A stretch of 64,000 nt of DNA from the NCBI RefSeq assembly GCF_051014445.1, contig NW_027488368.1, positions 8,184,001-8,248,000 on the forward strand, read 5' to 3'. This DNA comes from Colletes latitarsis. Taxonomy: Eukaryota; Arthropoda; Insecta; Hymenoptera; Colletidae. Below are positions 1 through 14,501 of the stretch, piece by piece. Below the pieces are notes generated by a model. The model was not told the DNA's origin. It was given only the letters and a program-made list of their open reading frames with translations, and searched no databases. Both the position numbers and the translations under genes were made by a program. Position 1 is the stretch's first letter, and every line of letters starts with the position of its first letter.

Positions 1-744
1 GAGACATAACCGGCGTTATCCTCTAAAATATTAATCGCAACCACGTTTAATTGACAGTTTCGGTGTGGTACCGCATTACTACGTGATCCAAACCAAAAAA
101 AGCCCAGGATCTGGCCAACAAGTATGCGAAAAATGCGAAAGTACGAGCCAGATGAGGGCAAATCCCAGACCTAACCGAGACATAACCGGCGTTATCCTCT
201 AAAATATTAATCGCAACCAGCTTCTATTGACTGTTTCAGTGTGGTACCACATTACTACGTGATCCAAACCAGAAAAAGGCCAGGATCTGCCCAACAAGTA
301 TGCGAAGAATGCGATAGTACGAGCCAGATGAGGGCAAATACCAGATGTAACCCAAACATAACCAGCGTTATCCTCCAAAATATTACTCGAAACCAGGTTT
401 AATTGACTGTTTCGGTGTGGAACCACATTACTACGGTGTCCGAATCAGAAAAAGCGCCGGATCTGGCCAACGAGTATGCGAAAAATGCGAAAGTACGAGC
501 CAGATGAGGGCAAATACCAGATCTAACGCAAACATAACCAGCGTTATCCTCCAAAATATTACTCGAAACCAGCTTTTATTGACTGTTTCAGTGTGGTACC
601 ACATTACTACGTTATCCAAACCAGAAAAGGCCCAGGGTCTGGCCAACAAGTATGCGAAAAATGCGGAAGTACGAGCCAGATGAGGGCAAATCCCTGACCT
701 AACCGAGACATAACCGGCGTTATCCTCTAAAATATTAATCGCAA

Positions 745-2148
745 CCACGTTTAATTGACAGTTTCGGTGTGGTACCGCATTACTACGTGATCCAAACCAA
801 AAAAAGCCCAGGATCTGGCCAACAAGTATGCGAAAAATGCGAAAGTACGAGCCAGATGAGGGCAAATCCCAGACCTAACCGAGACATAACCGGCGTTATC
901 CTCTAAAATATTAATCGCAACCAGGTTTAATTGACTGTATCGGTGTGGTACCGCATTATTACGTGATCCAAACTAGAAAAAGGCCAAGATCTGGTCAACA
1001 AGTATGCGAAAACTGCGAAAGTACGAGCCAGATGAGGGCAAATACCAGACCTAACCCAGACAAAACCGGCATTTCCTCTTTAATATTAATCTCAACCAGG
1101 TTTAATTGACTGTTTCGGTGTGGAACCACATTACTACGGGATCCAAATCAGAAAAACCCCCGGATCTGGCCAACAAGTATGCGAAAAATGCGAAGGTACG
1201 AGCCTGATGAGGGCAAATCCCAGACCTAACCCAGACATAACCAGCGTTATCCTCTAAAATATTACTCGCAACCAGGTTTTATTGTCTATTTCGGTGTGGT
1301 ACCGCATTACTGCGTGATCCAAACCAGAAAAAGCCGAGGATCTGGCTACAGGTGTGCGGAAAATGCGAAAGTACGAGCCAGATGAGGGCAAATACCAGAT
1401 CTAACGCAAACATAACCAGCGTTATCCTCCAAAATATTACTCGAAACCACGTTTAATTGACAGTTTCGGTGTGGTACCGCATTACTACGTGATCCAAACC
1501 AAAAAAAGCCCAGGATCTGGCCAACAAGTATGCGAAAAATGCGAAAGTACGAGCCAGATGAGGGCAAATCCCAGACCTAACCGAGACATAACCGGCGTTA
1601 TCCTCTAAAATATTAATCGCAACCAGGTTTAATTGACTGTTTCGGTGTGGTACCGCATTATTACGTGATCCAAACTAGAAAAAGGCCAAGATCTGGTCAA
1701 CAAGTATGCGAAAACTGCGAAAGTACGAGCCAGATGAGGGCAAATACCAGACCTAACCCAGACAAAACCGGCATTTCCTCTTTAATATTAATCTCAACCA
1801 GGTTTAATTGACTGTTTCGGTGTGGAACCACATTACTACGGGATCCAAATCAGAAAAACCCCTGGATCTGGCCAACAAGTATGCGAAAAATGCGAAAGTA
1901 CGAGCCTGATGAGGGCAAATCCCAGACCTAACCCAGACATAACCGGCGTTATCCTCTAAAATATTACTCGCAACCAGGTTTTATTGTCTATTTCGGTGTG
2001 GTACCGCATTACTGCGTGATCCAAACCAGAAAAAGCCGAGGATCTGGCTACAGGTGTGCGGAAAATGCGAAAGTACGAGCCAGATGAGGGCAAATCCCAG
2101 ACCTAACCGAGACATAGCCGGCGTTATTCTCTAGAATATTAATCGCAA
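745..2148. repeat. 702 bp (4-unit) tandem duplication
   Basis: The stretch starting near 745 (CCACGTTTAATTGACAGTTT, then CCAAACCAAAAAAAGCCC) recurs 702 bp later, near 1447, in the same order. The same downstream markers follow at the same spacing: the AACTAGAAAAAGGCC unit, the CAAAACCGGCATTTCC unit and the CTACAGGTGTGCGG unit. The length equals four units. The related stretch around 4.8-5.4 kb contains only one copy of this cassette, so this looks like a local unequal-exchange event. Boundaries are approximate. Confidence 0.7.
811..986. repeat. Representative 176 bp satellite unit
   Basis: This stretch is one complete unit, measured from GGATCTGGCC to the base before the next AGATCTGG, and is 176 bp long. 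Unit positions 3-9 (ATCTGGC) and 41-47 (GCCAGAT) are perfect inverted repeats around a 31-base spacer. That spacer holds a 9 bp direct repeat, ATGCGAAAA then ATGCGAAAG, at unit positions 18-35. Around unit positions 134-145 lies a second dyad. It is a perfect 12 bp palindrome, TGTGGTACCACA, in many units and TGTGG-NN-CCACA in most others; this unit has the slightly broken TGTGGTACCGCA form. Because 176 is not a multiple of three, no reading frame can run through the array. Confidence 0.9.
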
Positions 2149-2948
2149 CCAGGTTTAATTGACTGATTCGGTGTGGGACCACATTACTACGTGATCCAAA
2201 CCAGAAAAAGCCCAGGATCTGGCTACAGGTGTGCGAAAAATGCGAAAGTACGAGCCAGATGAGGGCAAATCCCAGACCTAACCGAGACATAGCCGGCGTT
2301 ATTCTCTAAAATATTAATCGCAACCAGGTTTAATTGACTGATTCGGTGTGGTACCGCATTACTGCGTGATCCAAACCAGAAAAAGCCGAGGATCTGGCTA
2401 CAGGTGTGCGAAAAATGCGAAAGTACGAGCCAGATGAGGGCAAATCCCAGACATAACCGAGACATAGCCGGCGTTACTCTCTAAAATATTAATCGCAACC
2501 AGGTTTAATTGACTGATTCGGTGTGGGACCACATTACTACGTGATCCAAACCAGAAAAAGCCCAGGATCTGGCTACAGGTGTGCGAAAAATGCGAAAGTA
2601 CGAGCCAGATGAGGGCAAATCCCAGACCTAACCGAGACATAGCCGGCGTTATCCTCTAAAATATTAATCGCAACCAGGTTTAATTGACAGTTTCGGTGTG
2701 GGACCACATTACTACGGTATCCAAATCAGAAAAAGCGCTGGATCTGGCCAACAAGTATGCGAAAAACGCGAAAGTATGAGCCAGATGACTGCAAATACGA
2801 GAACTAACCCCGACATAACCAGCGTTATCCTCTAAAATACTAATCGGAACCAGCTTTTATTGACTGTTTCAGTGTGGTACCACATTACTACGTTATCCAA
2901 ACCAGAAAAGGCCCAGGATCTGGCCAACAAGTATGCGAAAAATGCGAA

Positions 2949-4555
2949 AGTATGAGCCAGATGATTGCAAATACCAGAACTAACCCAGACATAACCAGCG
3001 TTATCCTCTAAAATACTAATCGGAACCAGCTTCTATTGACTGTTTCAGTGTGGTACCACATTACTACGTGATCCAAACCAGAAAAAGGCCAGGATCTGCC
3101 CAACAAGTATGCGAAGAATGCGATAGTACGAGCCAGATGAGGGCAAATAACAGATGTAACCCAAACATAACCAGCGTTATCCTCCAAAATATTACTCGAA
3201 CCCAGGTTTAATTGACTGTTTCGGTGTGGATCCACATTACTACGGTATCCAAATCAGAAAAAGCGCTGGATCTGGCCAACGAGTATGCGAAGAATGCGAA
3301 AGTACGAGCCAGATGAGGGCAAATACCAGATCTAAGCCAAACATAACCAGCGTTATCCTCCAAAATATTACTCGAAACCAGGTTTAATTGACTGTTTCGG
3401 TGTGGATCCACATTACTACGGTATCCAAATCAGAAAAAGCGCTGGATCTGGCCAACAAGTATGCGAAAAACGCGAAAGTATGAGCCAGATGATTGCAAAT
3501 ACAAGAACTAACCCAAACATAACCAGCGTTATCCTCCAAAATACTACTCGAAACCAGGTTTAATGGACTGTTTCGGTGTGGAACCACATTACTACGGTGT
3601 CCGAATCAGAAAAAGCGCCGGATCTGGCCAACGAGTATGCGAAAAATGCGAAAGTACGAGCCAGATGAGGGCAAATCCCTGACCTAACCGAGACATAACG
3701 GGCATTATCGTCTAAAATGTTAATCGCAACCAGGTCTAATTGACTGTTTCGTTGTGGTACCGCATTACTGCGGGATCCAATCCAGAAAAACCCCAGGATC
3801 TGGCGAACAAGTATGCGAAAAACGCGAAAGTATGAGCCAGATGATTGCAAATACCAGAACTAACCCAGACATAACCAGCGTTATCCTCTAAAATACTAAT
3901 CGGAACCAGCTTCTATTGACTGTTTCAGTGTGGTACCACATTACTACGTGATCCAAACCAGAAAAAGGCCAGGATCTGCCCAACAAGTATGCGAAGAATG
4001 CGATAGTACGAGCCAGATGAGGGCAAATAACAGATGTAACCCAAACATAACCAGCGTTATCCTCCAAAATATTACTCGAACCCAGGTTTAATTGACTGTT
4101 TCGGTGTGGATCCACATTACTACGGTATCCAAATCAGAAAAAGCGCTGGATCTGGCCAACGAGTATGCGAAAAATGCGAAAGTACGAGCCAGATGAGGGC
4201 AAATACCAGATCTAAGCCAAACATAACCAGCGTTATCCTCCAAAATATTACTCGAAACCAGGTTTAATTGACTGTTTCGGTGTGGATCCACATTACTACG
4301 GTATCCAAATCAGAAAAAGCGCTGGATCTGGCCAACAAGTATGCGAAAAACGCGAAAGTATGAGCCAGATGATTGCAAATACAAGAACTAACCCAAACAT
4401 AACCAGCGTTATCCTCCAAAATACTACTCGAAACCAGGTTTAATGGACTGTTTCGGTGTGGAACCACATTACTACGGTGTCCGAATCAGAAAAAGCGCCG
4501 GATCTGGCCAACGAGTATGCGAAAAATGCGAAAGTACGAGCCAGATGAGGGCAAA
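2949..4555. repeat. 880 bp (5-unit) higher-order repeat, about 1.8 copies
   Basis: Sequence from about 2949 is repeated with an 880 bp offset from about 3829, with near identity through rare variants such as AAATAACAGATGTAACCC, TCGAACCCAGGTTT and CCAGGTTTAATGGACTG. The second copy departs from the first near 4555, where AAATACCAGATCTAACGC replaces AAATCCCTGACCTAACCG. The period equals five units. Boundaries were placed by eye. Confidence 0.75.
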
Positions 4556-7500
4556 TACCAGATCTAACGCAAACATAACCAGCGTTATCCTCCAAAATAT
4601 TACTCGAAACCAGCTTTTATTGACTGTTTCAGTGTGGTACCACATTACTACGTTATCCAAACCAGAAAAGGCCCAGGGTCTGGCCAACAAGTATGCGAAA
4701 AATGCGGAAGTACGAGCCAGATGAGGGCAAATCCCTGACCTAACCGAGACATAACCGGCGTTATCCTCTAAAATATTAATCGCAACCACGTTTAATTGAC
4801 AGTTTCGGTGTGGTACCGCATTACTACGTGATCCAAACCAAAAAAAGCCCAGGATCTGGCCAACAAGTATGCGAAAAATGCGAAAGTACGAGCCAGATGA
4901 GGGCAAATCCCAGACCTAACCGAGACATAACCGGCGTTATCCTCTAAAATATTAATCGCAACCAGGTTTAATTGACTGTTTCGGTGTGGTACCGCATTAT
5001 TACGTGATCCAAACTAGAAAAAGGCCAAGATCTGGTCAACAAGTATGCGACAACTGCGAAAGTACGAGCCAGATGAGGGCAAATACCAGACCTAACCCAG
5101 ACAAAACCGGCATTTCCTCTTTAATATTAATCTCAACCAGGTTTAATTGACTGTTTCGGTGTGGAACCACATTACTACGGGATCCAAATCAGAAAAACCC
5201 CTGGATCTGGCCAACAAGTATGCGAAAAATGCGAAAGTACGAGCCTGATGAGGGCAAATCCCAGACCTAACCCAGACATAACCGGCGTTATCCTCTAAAA
5301 TATTACTCGCAACCAGGTTTTATTGTCTATTTCGGTGTGGTACCGCATTACTGCGTGATCCAAACCAGAAAAAGCCGAGGATCTGGCTACAGGTGTGCGG
5401 AAAATGCGAAAGTACGAGCCAGATGAGGGCAAATCCCAGACCTAACCGAGACATAGCCGGCGTTATTCTCTAGAATATTAATCGCAACCAGGTTTAATTG
5501 ACTGATTCGGTGTGGGACCACATTACTACGTGATCCAAACCAGAAAAAGCCCAGGATCTGGCTACAGGTGTGCGAAAAATGCGAAAGTACGAGCCAGATG
5601 AGGGCAAATCCCAGACCTAACCGAGACATAGCCGGCGTTATTCTCTAAAATATTAATCGCAACCAGGTTTAATTGACTGATTCGGTGTGGTACCGCATTA
5701 CTGCGTGATCCAAACCAGAAAAAGCCGAGGATCTGGCTACAGGTGTGCGAAAAATGCGAAAGTACGAGCCAGATGAGGGCAAATCCCAGACATAACCGAG
5801 ACATAGCCGGCGTTACTCTCTAAAATATTAATCGCAACCAGGTTTAATTGACTGATTCGGTGTGGGACCACATTACTACGTGATCCAAACCAGAAAAAGC
5901 CCAGGATCTGGCTACAGGTGTGCGAAAAATGCGAAAGTACGAGCCAGATGAGGGCAAATCCCAGACCTAACCGAGACATAGCCGGCGTTATCCTCTAAAA
6001 TATTAATCGCAACCAGGTTTAATTGACAGTTTCGGTGTGGGACCACATTACTACGGTATCCAAATCAGAAAAAGCGCTGGATCTGGCCAACAAGTATGCG
6101 AAAAACGCGAAAGTATGAGCCAGATGACTGCAAATACGAGAACTAACCCCGACATAACCAGCGTTATCCTCTAAAATACTAATCGGAACCAGCTTTTATT
6201 GACTGTTTCAGTGTGGTACCACATTACTACGTTATCCAAACCAGAAAAGGCCCAGGATCTGGCCAACAAGTATGCGAAAAATGCGGAAGTACGAGCCAGA
6301 TGAGGGCAAATCCCTGACCTAACCGAGACATAACGGGCATTATCGTCTAAAATGTTAATCGCAACCAGGTCTAATTGACTGTTTCGTTGTGGTACCGCAT
6401 TACTGCGGGATCCAATCTAGAAAAACCCCAGGATCTGGCGAACAAGTATGCGAAAAACGCGAAAGTATGAGCCAGATGATTGCAAATACCAGAACTAACC
6501 CAGACATAACCAGCGTTATCCTCTAAAATACTAATCGGAACCAGCTTCTATTGATTGTTTCAGTGTGGTACCACATTACTACGTGATCCAAACCAGAAAA
6601 AGCCCAGGGTCTGGCCAACAAGTATGCGAAAAATGCGAAAGTACGAGCCAAATGAGGGAAAATCCCAGACCTAACCGAGACATAGCCGGCGTTATTCTCT
6701 AAAATATTAATCGCAACCAGGTTTAATTGACTGATTCGGTGTGGGACCACATTACTACGTGATCCAAACCAGAAAAAGCCCAGGATCTGGCTACAGGTGT
6801 GCGAAAAATGCGAAAGTACGAGCCAGATGATTGCAAATACCAGAACTAGCCCAGACATAACCAGCGTTATCCTCTAAAATACTAATCGGAACCAGCTTCT
6901 ATTGATTGTTTCAGTGTGGTACCACATTACTACGTGATCCAAACCAGAAAAAATCCAGGATCTGGCCAACAAGTATGCGAAAAATGCGAAAGTACGAGCC
7001 AAATGAGGGAAAATCCCAGACCTAACCGAGACATAACCGGCATTATCCTCTAAAATATTAATCGCAACTAGGTTTAATTGACTGTTTCAGTGTGGTACCA
7101 CATTACAACGTTATCCAAACCAGAAAAGGCCCAGGATCTGGCCAATAAGTATGCGAAAAATGCGGAAGTACGAGCCAGATGAGGACAAATCCCTGACCTA
7201 ACCGAGACATAGCCGGCGTTATTCTCTAAAATATTAATCGCAACCAGGTTTAATTGACTGATTCGGTGTGGGACCACATTACTACATGATCCAAACCAGA
7301 AAAAGCCCAGGATCTGGCTACAGGTGTGCGAAAAATGCGAAAGTACGAGCCAGATGAGGGCAAATCCCAGACCTAACCGAGACATAGCCGGCGTTATCCT
7401 CTAAAATATTAATCGCAACCAGGTTTAATTGACAGTTTCGGTGTGGGACCACATTACTACGGGATCCAATCCAGAAAGACGCTGGATCTGGCCAACAACT

Positions 7501-7644
7501 ATGCGAAAAACGCGAAAGTATGAGCCAGATGATTGCAAATACCAGAACTAACCCAGACATAACCAGCGTTATCCGCTAAAATACTAATCGGAACCAGCTT
7601 TTATTGACTGTTTCAGTGTGGCACCACATTACTACGTGATCCAA

Positions 7645-10600
7645 ACCGGAAGAAGGCCAAGATCTGGTCAACAAGTATGCGAAAGATGCGAAAGTACGAG
7701 CCAGATGAGGGCAAATACCAGATCAAACCCAAACATAACCAGCGTTATCCTCCAAAATATTACTCGAAACCAGGATTAATTGACTGTTTCGGTGTGGAAC
7801 CACATTACTACGGTATCCAAATCAGAAAAAGCGCTGGATCTGGCCAACAAGTATGCGAAAAATGCGAAAGTGTGAGCCAGATGAGGGCAAATCCCAGACC
7901 TAACCGAGACATAGCCGGCGTTATTCTCTAAAATATTAATCGCAACCAGGTTTAATTGACCGATTCGGTGTGGTACCGCATTACTGCGTGATCCAAACCA
8001 GAAAAAGCCGAGGATCTGGCTACAGGTGTGCGAAAAATGCGAAAGTATGAGCCAGTTGATTGCAAATACCAGAACTAACCCAGACATAACCTATGTCTAT
8101 ATTATCCTCTAAAATACTAATCGGAACCAGCTTCTATTGATTGTTTCAGTGTGGTACCACATTACTACGTGATCCAAACCAGAAAAAGCCCAGGATCTGG
8201 CCAACAAGTATGCGAAAAATGCGAAGGTACGAGCCAAATGAGGGAAAATCCCAGACCTAACCGAGACATAACCGGCATTATCCTCTAAAATATTAATCGC
8301 AACTAGGTTTAATTGACTGTTTCAGTGTGGTACCACATTACAACGTTATCCAAACCAGAAAAGGCCCAGGATCTGGCTACAGGTGTGCGAAAAATGCGAA
8401 AGTACGAGCCAGATGAGGGCAAATCCCAGACCTAACCGAGACATAGCCGGCGTTATCCTCTAAAATATTAATCGCAACCAGGTTTAATTGACAGTTTCGG
8501 TGTGGGACCACATTACTACGGGATCCAATCCAGAAAAAACGCTGGATCTGGCCAACAACTATGCGAAAAACGCGAAAGTATGAGCCAGATGTTTGCAAAT
8601 ACCAGAACTGACCCAGACATAACCAGCGTTATCCTCTATAATACTAATCGGAACCAGCTTTTATTGACTGTTTCAGTGTGGCACCACATTACTACGTGAT
8701 CCAAAGCAGAAGAAGGCCAAGATCTGGTCAACAAGTATGCGAAAAATGCGTAAGTACGAGCCAGATGAGGGCAAATCCCAGACCTAACCGAGACATAGCC
8801 GGCGTTATTCTCTAAAATATTAATCGCAACCAGGTTTAATTGACTGATTCGGTGTGGTACCACATTACTACGTGATCCAAACCAGAAAAAGCCCAGGATC
8901 TGGCCAACAAGTATGCGAAAACTGCGAAAGTACGAGCCAGATGAGGGCAAATACCAGACCTAACCCAGACAAAACCGGCATTTCCACTTTAATATTAATC
9001 TCAACCAGGTTTAATTGACTGTTTCGGTGTGGAACCACATTACTACGGGATCCAAATCAGAAAAACCCCTGGATCTGGCCAACAAGTATGCGAAAAATTC
9101 GAAAGTACGAGCCTGATGAGGGCAAATCCCAGACCTAACCCAGACATAACCGGCGTTATCCTCTAAAATATTACTCGCAACCAGGTTTTATTGTCTATTT
9201 CGGTGTGGTACCGCATTACTGCGTGATCCAAACCAGAAAAAGCCGAGGATCTGGCTACAGGTGTGCGGAAAATGCGAAAGTACGAGCCAGATGAGGGCAA
9301 ATCCCAGACCTAACCGAGACATAGCAGGCGTTATTCTCTAAAATATTAATCGCAACCAGGTTTAATTGACTGATTCGGTGTGGGACCACATTACTACGTG
9401 ATCCAAACCAGAAAAAGCCCAGGATCTGGCTACAGGTGTGCGAAAAATGCGAAAGTACGAGCCAGATGAGGGCAAATCCCAGACCTAACCGAGACATAGC
9501 CGGCGTTATTCTCTAAAATATTAATCGCAACCAGGTTTAATTGACTGATTCGGTGTGGTACCGCATTACTGCGTGATCCAAACCAGAAAAAGCCGAGGAT
9601 CTGGCTACAGGTGTGCGAAAAATGCGAAAGTACGAGCCAGATGAGGGCAAATCCCAGACATAACCGAGACATAGCCGGCGTTACTCTCTAAAATATTAAT
9701 CGCAACCAGGTTTAATTGACTGATTCGGTGTGGGACCACATTACTACGTGATCCAAACCAGAAGAAGGCCAAGATCTGGTCAACAAGTATGCGAAAGATG
9801 CGAAAGTACGAGCCAGATGAGGGCAAATACCAGATCAAACCCAAACATAACCAGCGTTATCCTCCAAAATATTACTCGAAACCAGGTTTAATTGACTGTT
9901 TCGGTGTGGAACCACATTACTACGGTATCCAAATCAGAAAAAGCGCTGGATCTGGCCAACAAGTATGCGAAAAATGCGAAAGTGTGAGCCAGATGAGGGC
10001 AAATCCCAGACCTAACCGAGACATAGCCGGCGTTATTCTCTAAAATATTAATCGCAACCAGGTTTAATTGACCGATTCGGTGTGCTACCGCATTACTGCG
10101 TGATCCAAACCAGAAAAAGCCGAGGATCTGGCTACAGGTGTGCGAAAAATGCGAAAGTATGAGCCAGTTGATTGCAAATACCAGAACTAACCCAGACATA
10201 ACCTATGTCTATATTATCCTCTAAAATACTAATCGGAACCAGCTTCTATTGATTGTTTCAGTGTGGTACCACATTACTACGTGATCCAAACCAGAAAAAG
10301 CCCAGGATCTGGCCAACAAGTATGCGAAAAATGCGAAGGTACGAGCCAAATGAGGGAAAATCCCAGACCTAACCGAGACATAACCGGCATTATCCTCTAA
10401 AATATTAATCGCAACTAGGTTTAATTGACTGTTTCAGTGTGGTACCACATTACAACGTTATCCAAACCAGAAAAGGCCCAGGATCTGGCTACAGGTGTGC
10501 GAAAAATGCGAAAGTACGAGCCAGATGAGGGCAAATCCCAGACCTAACCGAGACATAGCCGGCGTTATCCTCTAAAATATTAATCGCAACCAGGTTTAAT

Positions 10601-11508
10601 TGACAGTTTCGGTGTGGGACCACATTACTACGGGATCCAATCCAGAAAAAACGCTGGATCTGGCCAACAACTATGCGAAAAACGCGAAAGTATGAGCCAG
10701 ATGTTTGCAAATACCAGAACTGACCCAGACATAACCAGCGTTATCCTCTATAATACTAATCGGAACCAGCTTTTATTGACTGTTTCAGTGTGGCACCACA
10801 TTACTACGTGATCCAAAGCAGAAGAAGGCCAAGATCTGGTCAACAAGTATGCGAAAAATGCGTAAGTACGAGCCAGATGAGGGCAAATCCCAGACCTAAC
10901 CGAGACATAGCCGGCGCTATTCTCTAAAATATTAATCGCAACCAGGTTTAATTGACTGATTCGGTGTGGTACCACATTACTACGTGATCCAAACCAGAAA
11001 AAGCCCAGGATCTGGCCAACAAGTATGCGAAAACTGCGAAAGTACGAGCCAGATGAGGGCAAATACCAGACCTAACCCAGACAAAACCGGCATTTCCTCT
11101 TTAATATTAATCTCAACCAGGTTTAATTGACTGTTTCGGTGTGGAACCACATTACTACGGGATCCAAATCAGAAAAACCCCTGGATCTGGCCAACAAGTA
11201 TGCGAAAAATGCGAAAGTACGAGCCTGATGAGGGCAAATCCCTGACCTAACCCAGACATAACCGGCGTTATCCTCTAAAATATTACTCGCAACCAGGTTT
11301 TATTGTCTATTTCGGTGTGGTACCGCATTACTGCGTGATCCAAACCAGAAAAAGCCGAGGATCTGGCTACAGGTGTGCGGAAAATGCGAAAGTACGAGCC
11401 AGATGAGGGCAAATCCCAGACCTAACCGAGACATAGCAGGCGTTATTCTCTAAAATATTAATCGCAACCAGGTTTAATTGACTGATTCGGTGTGGGACCA
11501 CATTACTA
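7645..11508. repeat. 2112 bp (12-unit) repeat within the first 6.9 kb block
   Basis: Starting near the AGAAGAAGGCCAAGATCTGG unit at about 7645, the sequence recurs 2112 bp later from about 9757. Landmarks at 7677/9789, 8377/10489 and 8636/10748 keep this offset. The second copy is cut short at about 11508, where the next 6857 bp block begins. The period is exactly 12 units of 176 bp. Confidence 0.75.
8082..8098. repeat. Private palindromic satellite variant AGACATA-ACC-TATGTCT
   Basis: At this point a unit departs from the usual AGACATAACCAGCGTTATCC and instead reads AGACATA ACC TATGTCT followed by ATATTATCC, a perfect 7 bp inverted repeat with a 3-base loop. The same variant recurs near 10194, 14939, 17051, 21973, 26193 and 29535. 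Spacings of 2112, 4745, 2112, 4922, 4220 and 3342 bp match the higher-order offsets. It is useful as a tracer of how units were copied; no function is claimed. Confidence 0.7.
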
Positions 11509-14501
11509 CGTTATCCAAACCAGAAAAGGCCCAGGGTCTGGCCAACAAGTATGCGAAAAATGCGGAAGTACGAGCCAGATGAGGGCAAATCCCTGACCTA
11601 ACCGAGACATAACCGGCGTTATCCTCTAAAATATTAATCGCAACCACGTTTAATTGACAGTTTCGGTGTGGTACCGCATTACTACGTGATCCAAACCAAA
11701 AAAAGCCCAGGATCTGGCCAACAAGTATGCGAAAAATGCGAAAGTACGAGCCAGATGAGGGCAAATCCCAGACCTAACCGAGACATAACCGGCGTTATCC
11801 TCTAAAATATTAATCGCAACCAGGTTTAATTGACTGTTTCGGTGTGGTACCGCATTATTACGTGATCCAAACTAGAAAAAGGCCAAGATCTGGTCAACAA
11901 GTATGCGAAAACTGCGAAAGTACGAGCCAGATGAGGGCAAATACCAGACCTAACCCAGACAAAACCGGCATTTCCTCTTTAATATTAATCTCAACCAGGT
12001 TTAATTGACTGTTTCGGTGTGGAACCACATTACTACGGGATCCAAATCAGAAAAACCCCTGGATCTGGCCAACAAGTATGCGAAAAATGCGAAAGTACGA
12101 GCCTGATGAGGGCAAATCCCAGACCTAACCCAGACATAACCGGCGTTATCCTCTAAAATATTACTCGCAACCAGGTTTTATTGTCTATTTCGGTGTGGTA
12201 CCGCATTACTGCGTGATCCAAACCAGAAAATCCCAGGATCTGGCTACAGGTGTGCGGAAAATGCGAAAGTACGAGCCAGATGAGGGCAAATCCCAGACCT
12301 AACCGAGACATAGCCGGCGTTATTCTCTAGAATATTAATCGCAACCAGGTTTAATTGACTGATTCGGTGTGGGACCACATTACTACGTGATCCAAACCAG
12401 AAAAAGCCCAGGATCTGGCTACAGGTGTGCGAAAAATGCGAAAGTACGAGCCAGATGAGGGCAAATCCCAGACCTAACCGAGACATAGCCGGCGTTATTC
12501 TCTAAAATATTAATCGCAACCAGGTTTAATTGACTGATTCGGTGTGGTACCGCATTACTGCGTGATCCAAACCAGAAAAAGCCGAGGATCTGGCTACAGG
12601 TGTGCGAAAAATGCGAAAGTACGAGCCAGATGAGGGCAAATCCCAGACATAACCGAGACATAGCCGGCGTTACTCTCTAAAATATTAATCGCAACCAGGT
12701 TTAATTGACTGATTCGGTGTGGGACCACATTACTACGTGATCCAAACCAGAAAAAGCCCAGGATCTGGCTACAGGTGTGCGAAAAATGCGAAAGTACGAG
12801 CCAGATGAGGGCAAATCCCAGACCTAACCGAGACATAGCCGGCGTTATCCTCTAAAATATTAATCGCAACCAGGTTTAATTGACAGTTTCGGTGTGGGAC
12901 CACATTACTACGGTATCCAAATCAGAAAAAGCGCTGGATCTGGCCAACAAGTATGCGAAAAACGCGAAAGTATGAGCCAGATGACTGCAAATACGAGAAC
13001 TAACCCCGACATAACCAGCGTTATCCTCTAAAATACTAATCGGAACCAGCTTTTATTGACTGTTTCAGTGTGGTACCACATTACTACGTTATCCAAACCA
13101 GAAAAGGCCCAGGATCTGGCCAACAAGTATGCGAAAAATGCGGAAGTACGAGCCAGATGAGGGCAAATCCCTGACCTAACCGAGACATAACGGGCATTAT
13201 CGTCTAAAATGTTAATCGCAACCAGGTCTAATTGACTGTTTCGTTGTGGTACCGCATTACTGCGGGATCCAATCTAGAAAAACCCCAGGATCTGGCGAAC
13301 AAGTATGCGAAAAACGCGAAAGTATGAGCCAGATGATTGCAAATACCAGAACTAACCCAGACATAACCAGCGTTATCCTCTAAAATACTAATCGGAACCA
13401 GCTTCTATTGATTGTTTCAGTGTGGTACCACATTACTACGTGATCCAAACCAGAAAAAGCCCAGGGTCTGGCCAACAAGTATGCGAAAAATGCGAAAGTA
13501 CGAGCCAAATGAGGGAAAATCCCAGACCTAACCGAGACATAGCCGGCGTTATTCTCTAAAATATTAATCGCAACCAGGTTTAATTGACTGATTCGGTGTG
13601 GGACCACATTACTACGTGATCCAAACCAGAAAAAGCCCAGGATCTGGCTACAGGTGTGCGAAAAATGCGAAAGTACGAGCCAGATGATTGCAAATACCAG
13701 AACTAGCCCAGACATAACCAGCGTTATCCTCTAAAATACTAATCGGAACCAGCTTCTATTGATTGTTTCAGTGTGGTACCACATTACTACGTGATCCAAA
13801 CCAGAAAAAATCCAGGATCTGGCCAACAAGTATGCGAAAAATGCGAAAGTACGAGCCAAATGAGGGAAAATCCCAGACCTAACCGAGACATAACCGGCAT
13901 TATCCTCTAAAATATTAATCGCAACTAGGTTTAATTGACTGTTTCAGTGTGGTACCACATTACAACGTTATCCAAACCAGAAAAGGCCCAGGATCTGGCC
14001 AATAAGTATGCGAAAAATGCGGAAGTACGAGCCAGATGAGGACAAATCCCTGACCTAACCGAGACATAGCCGGCGTTATTCTCTAAAATATTAATCGCAA
14101 CCAGGTTTAATTGACTGATTCGGTGTGGGACCACATTACTACATGATCCAAACCAGAAAAAGCCCAGGATCTGGCTACAGGTGTGCGAAAAATGCGAAAG
14201 TACGAGCCAGATGAGGGCAAATCCCAGACCTAACCGAGACATAGCCGGCGTTATCCTCTAAAATATTAATCGCAACCAGGTTTAATTGACAGTTTCGGTG
14301 TGGGACCACATTACTACGGGATCCAATCCAGAAAGACGCTGGATCTGGCCAACAACTATGCGAAAAACGCGAAAGTATGAGCCAGATGATTGCAAATACC
14401 AGAACTAACCCAGACATAACCAGCGTTATCCGCTAAAATACTAATCGGAACCAGCTTTTTTTGACTGTTTCAGTGTGGCACCACATTACTACGTGATCCA
14501 A

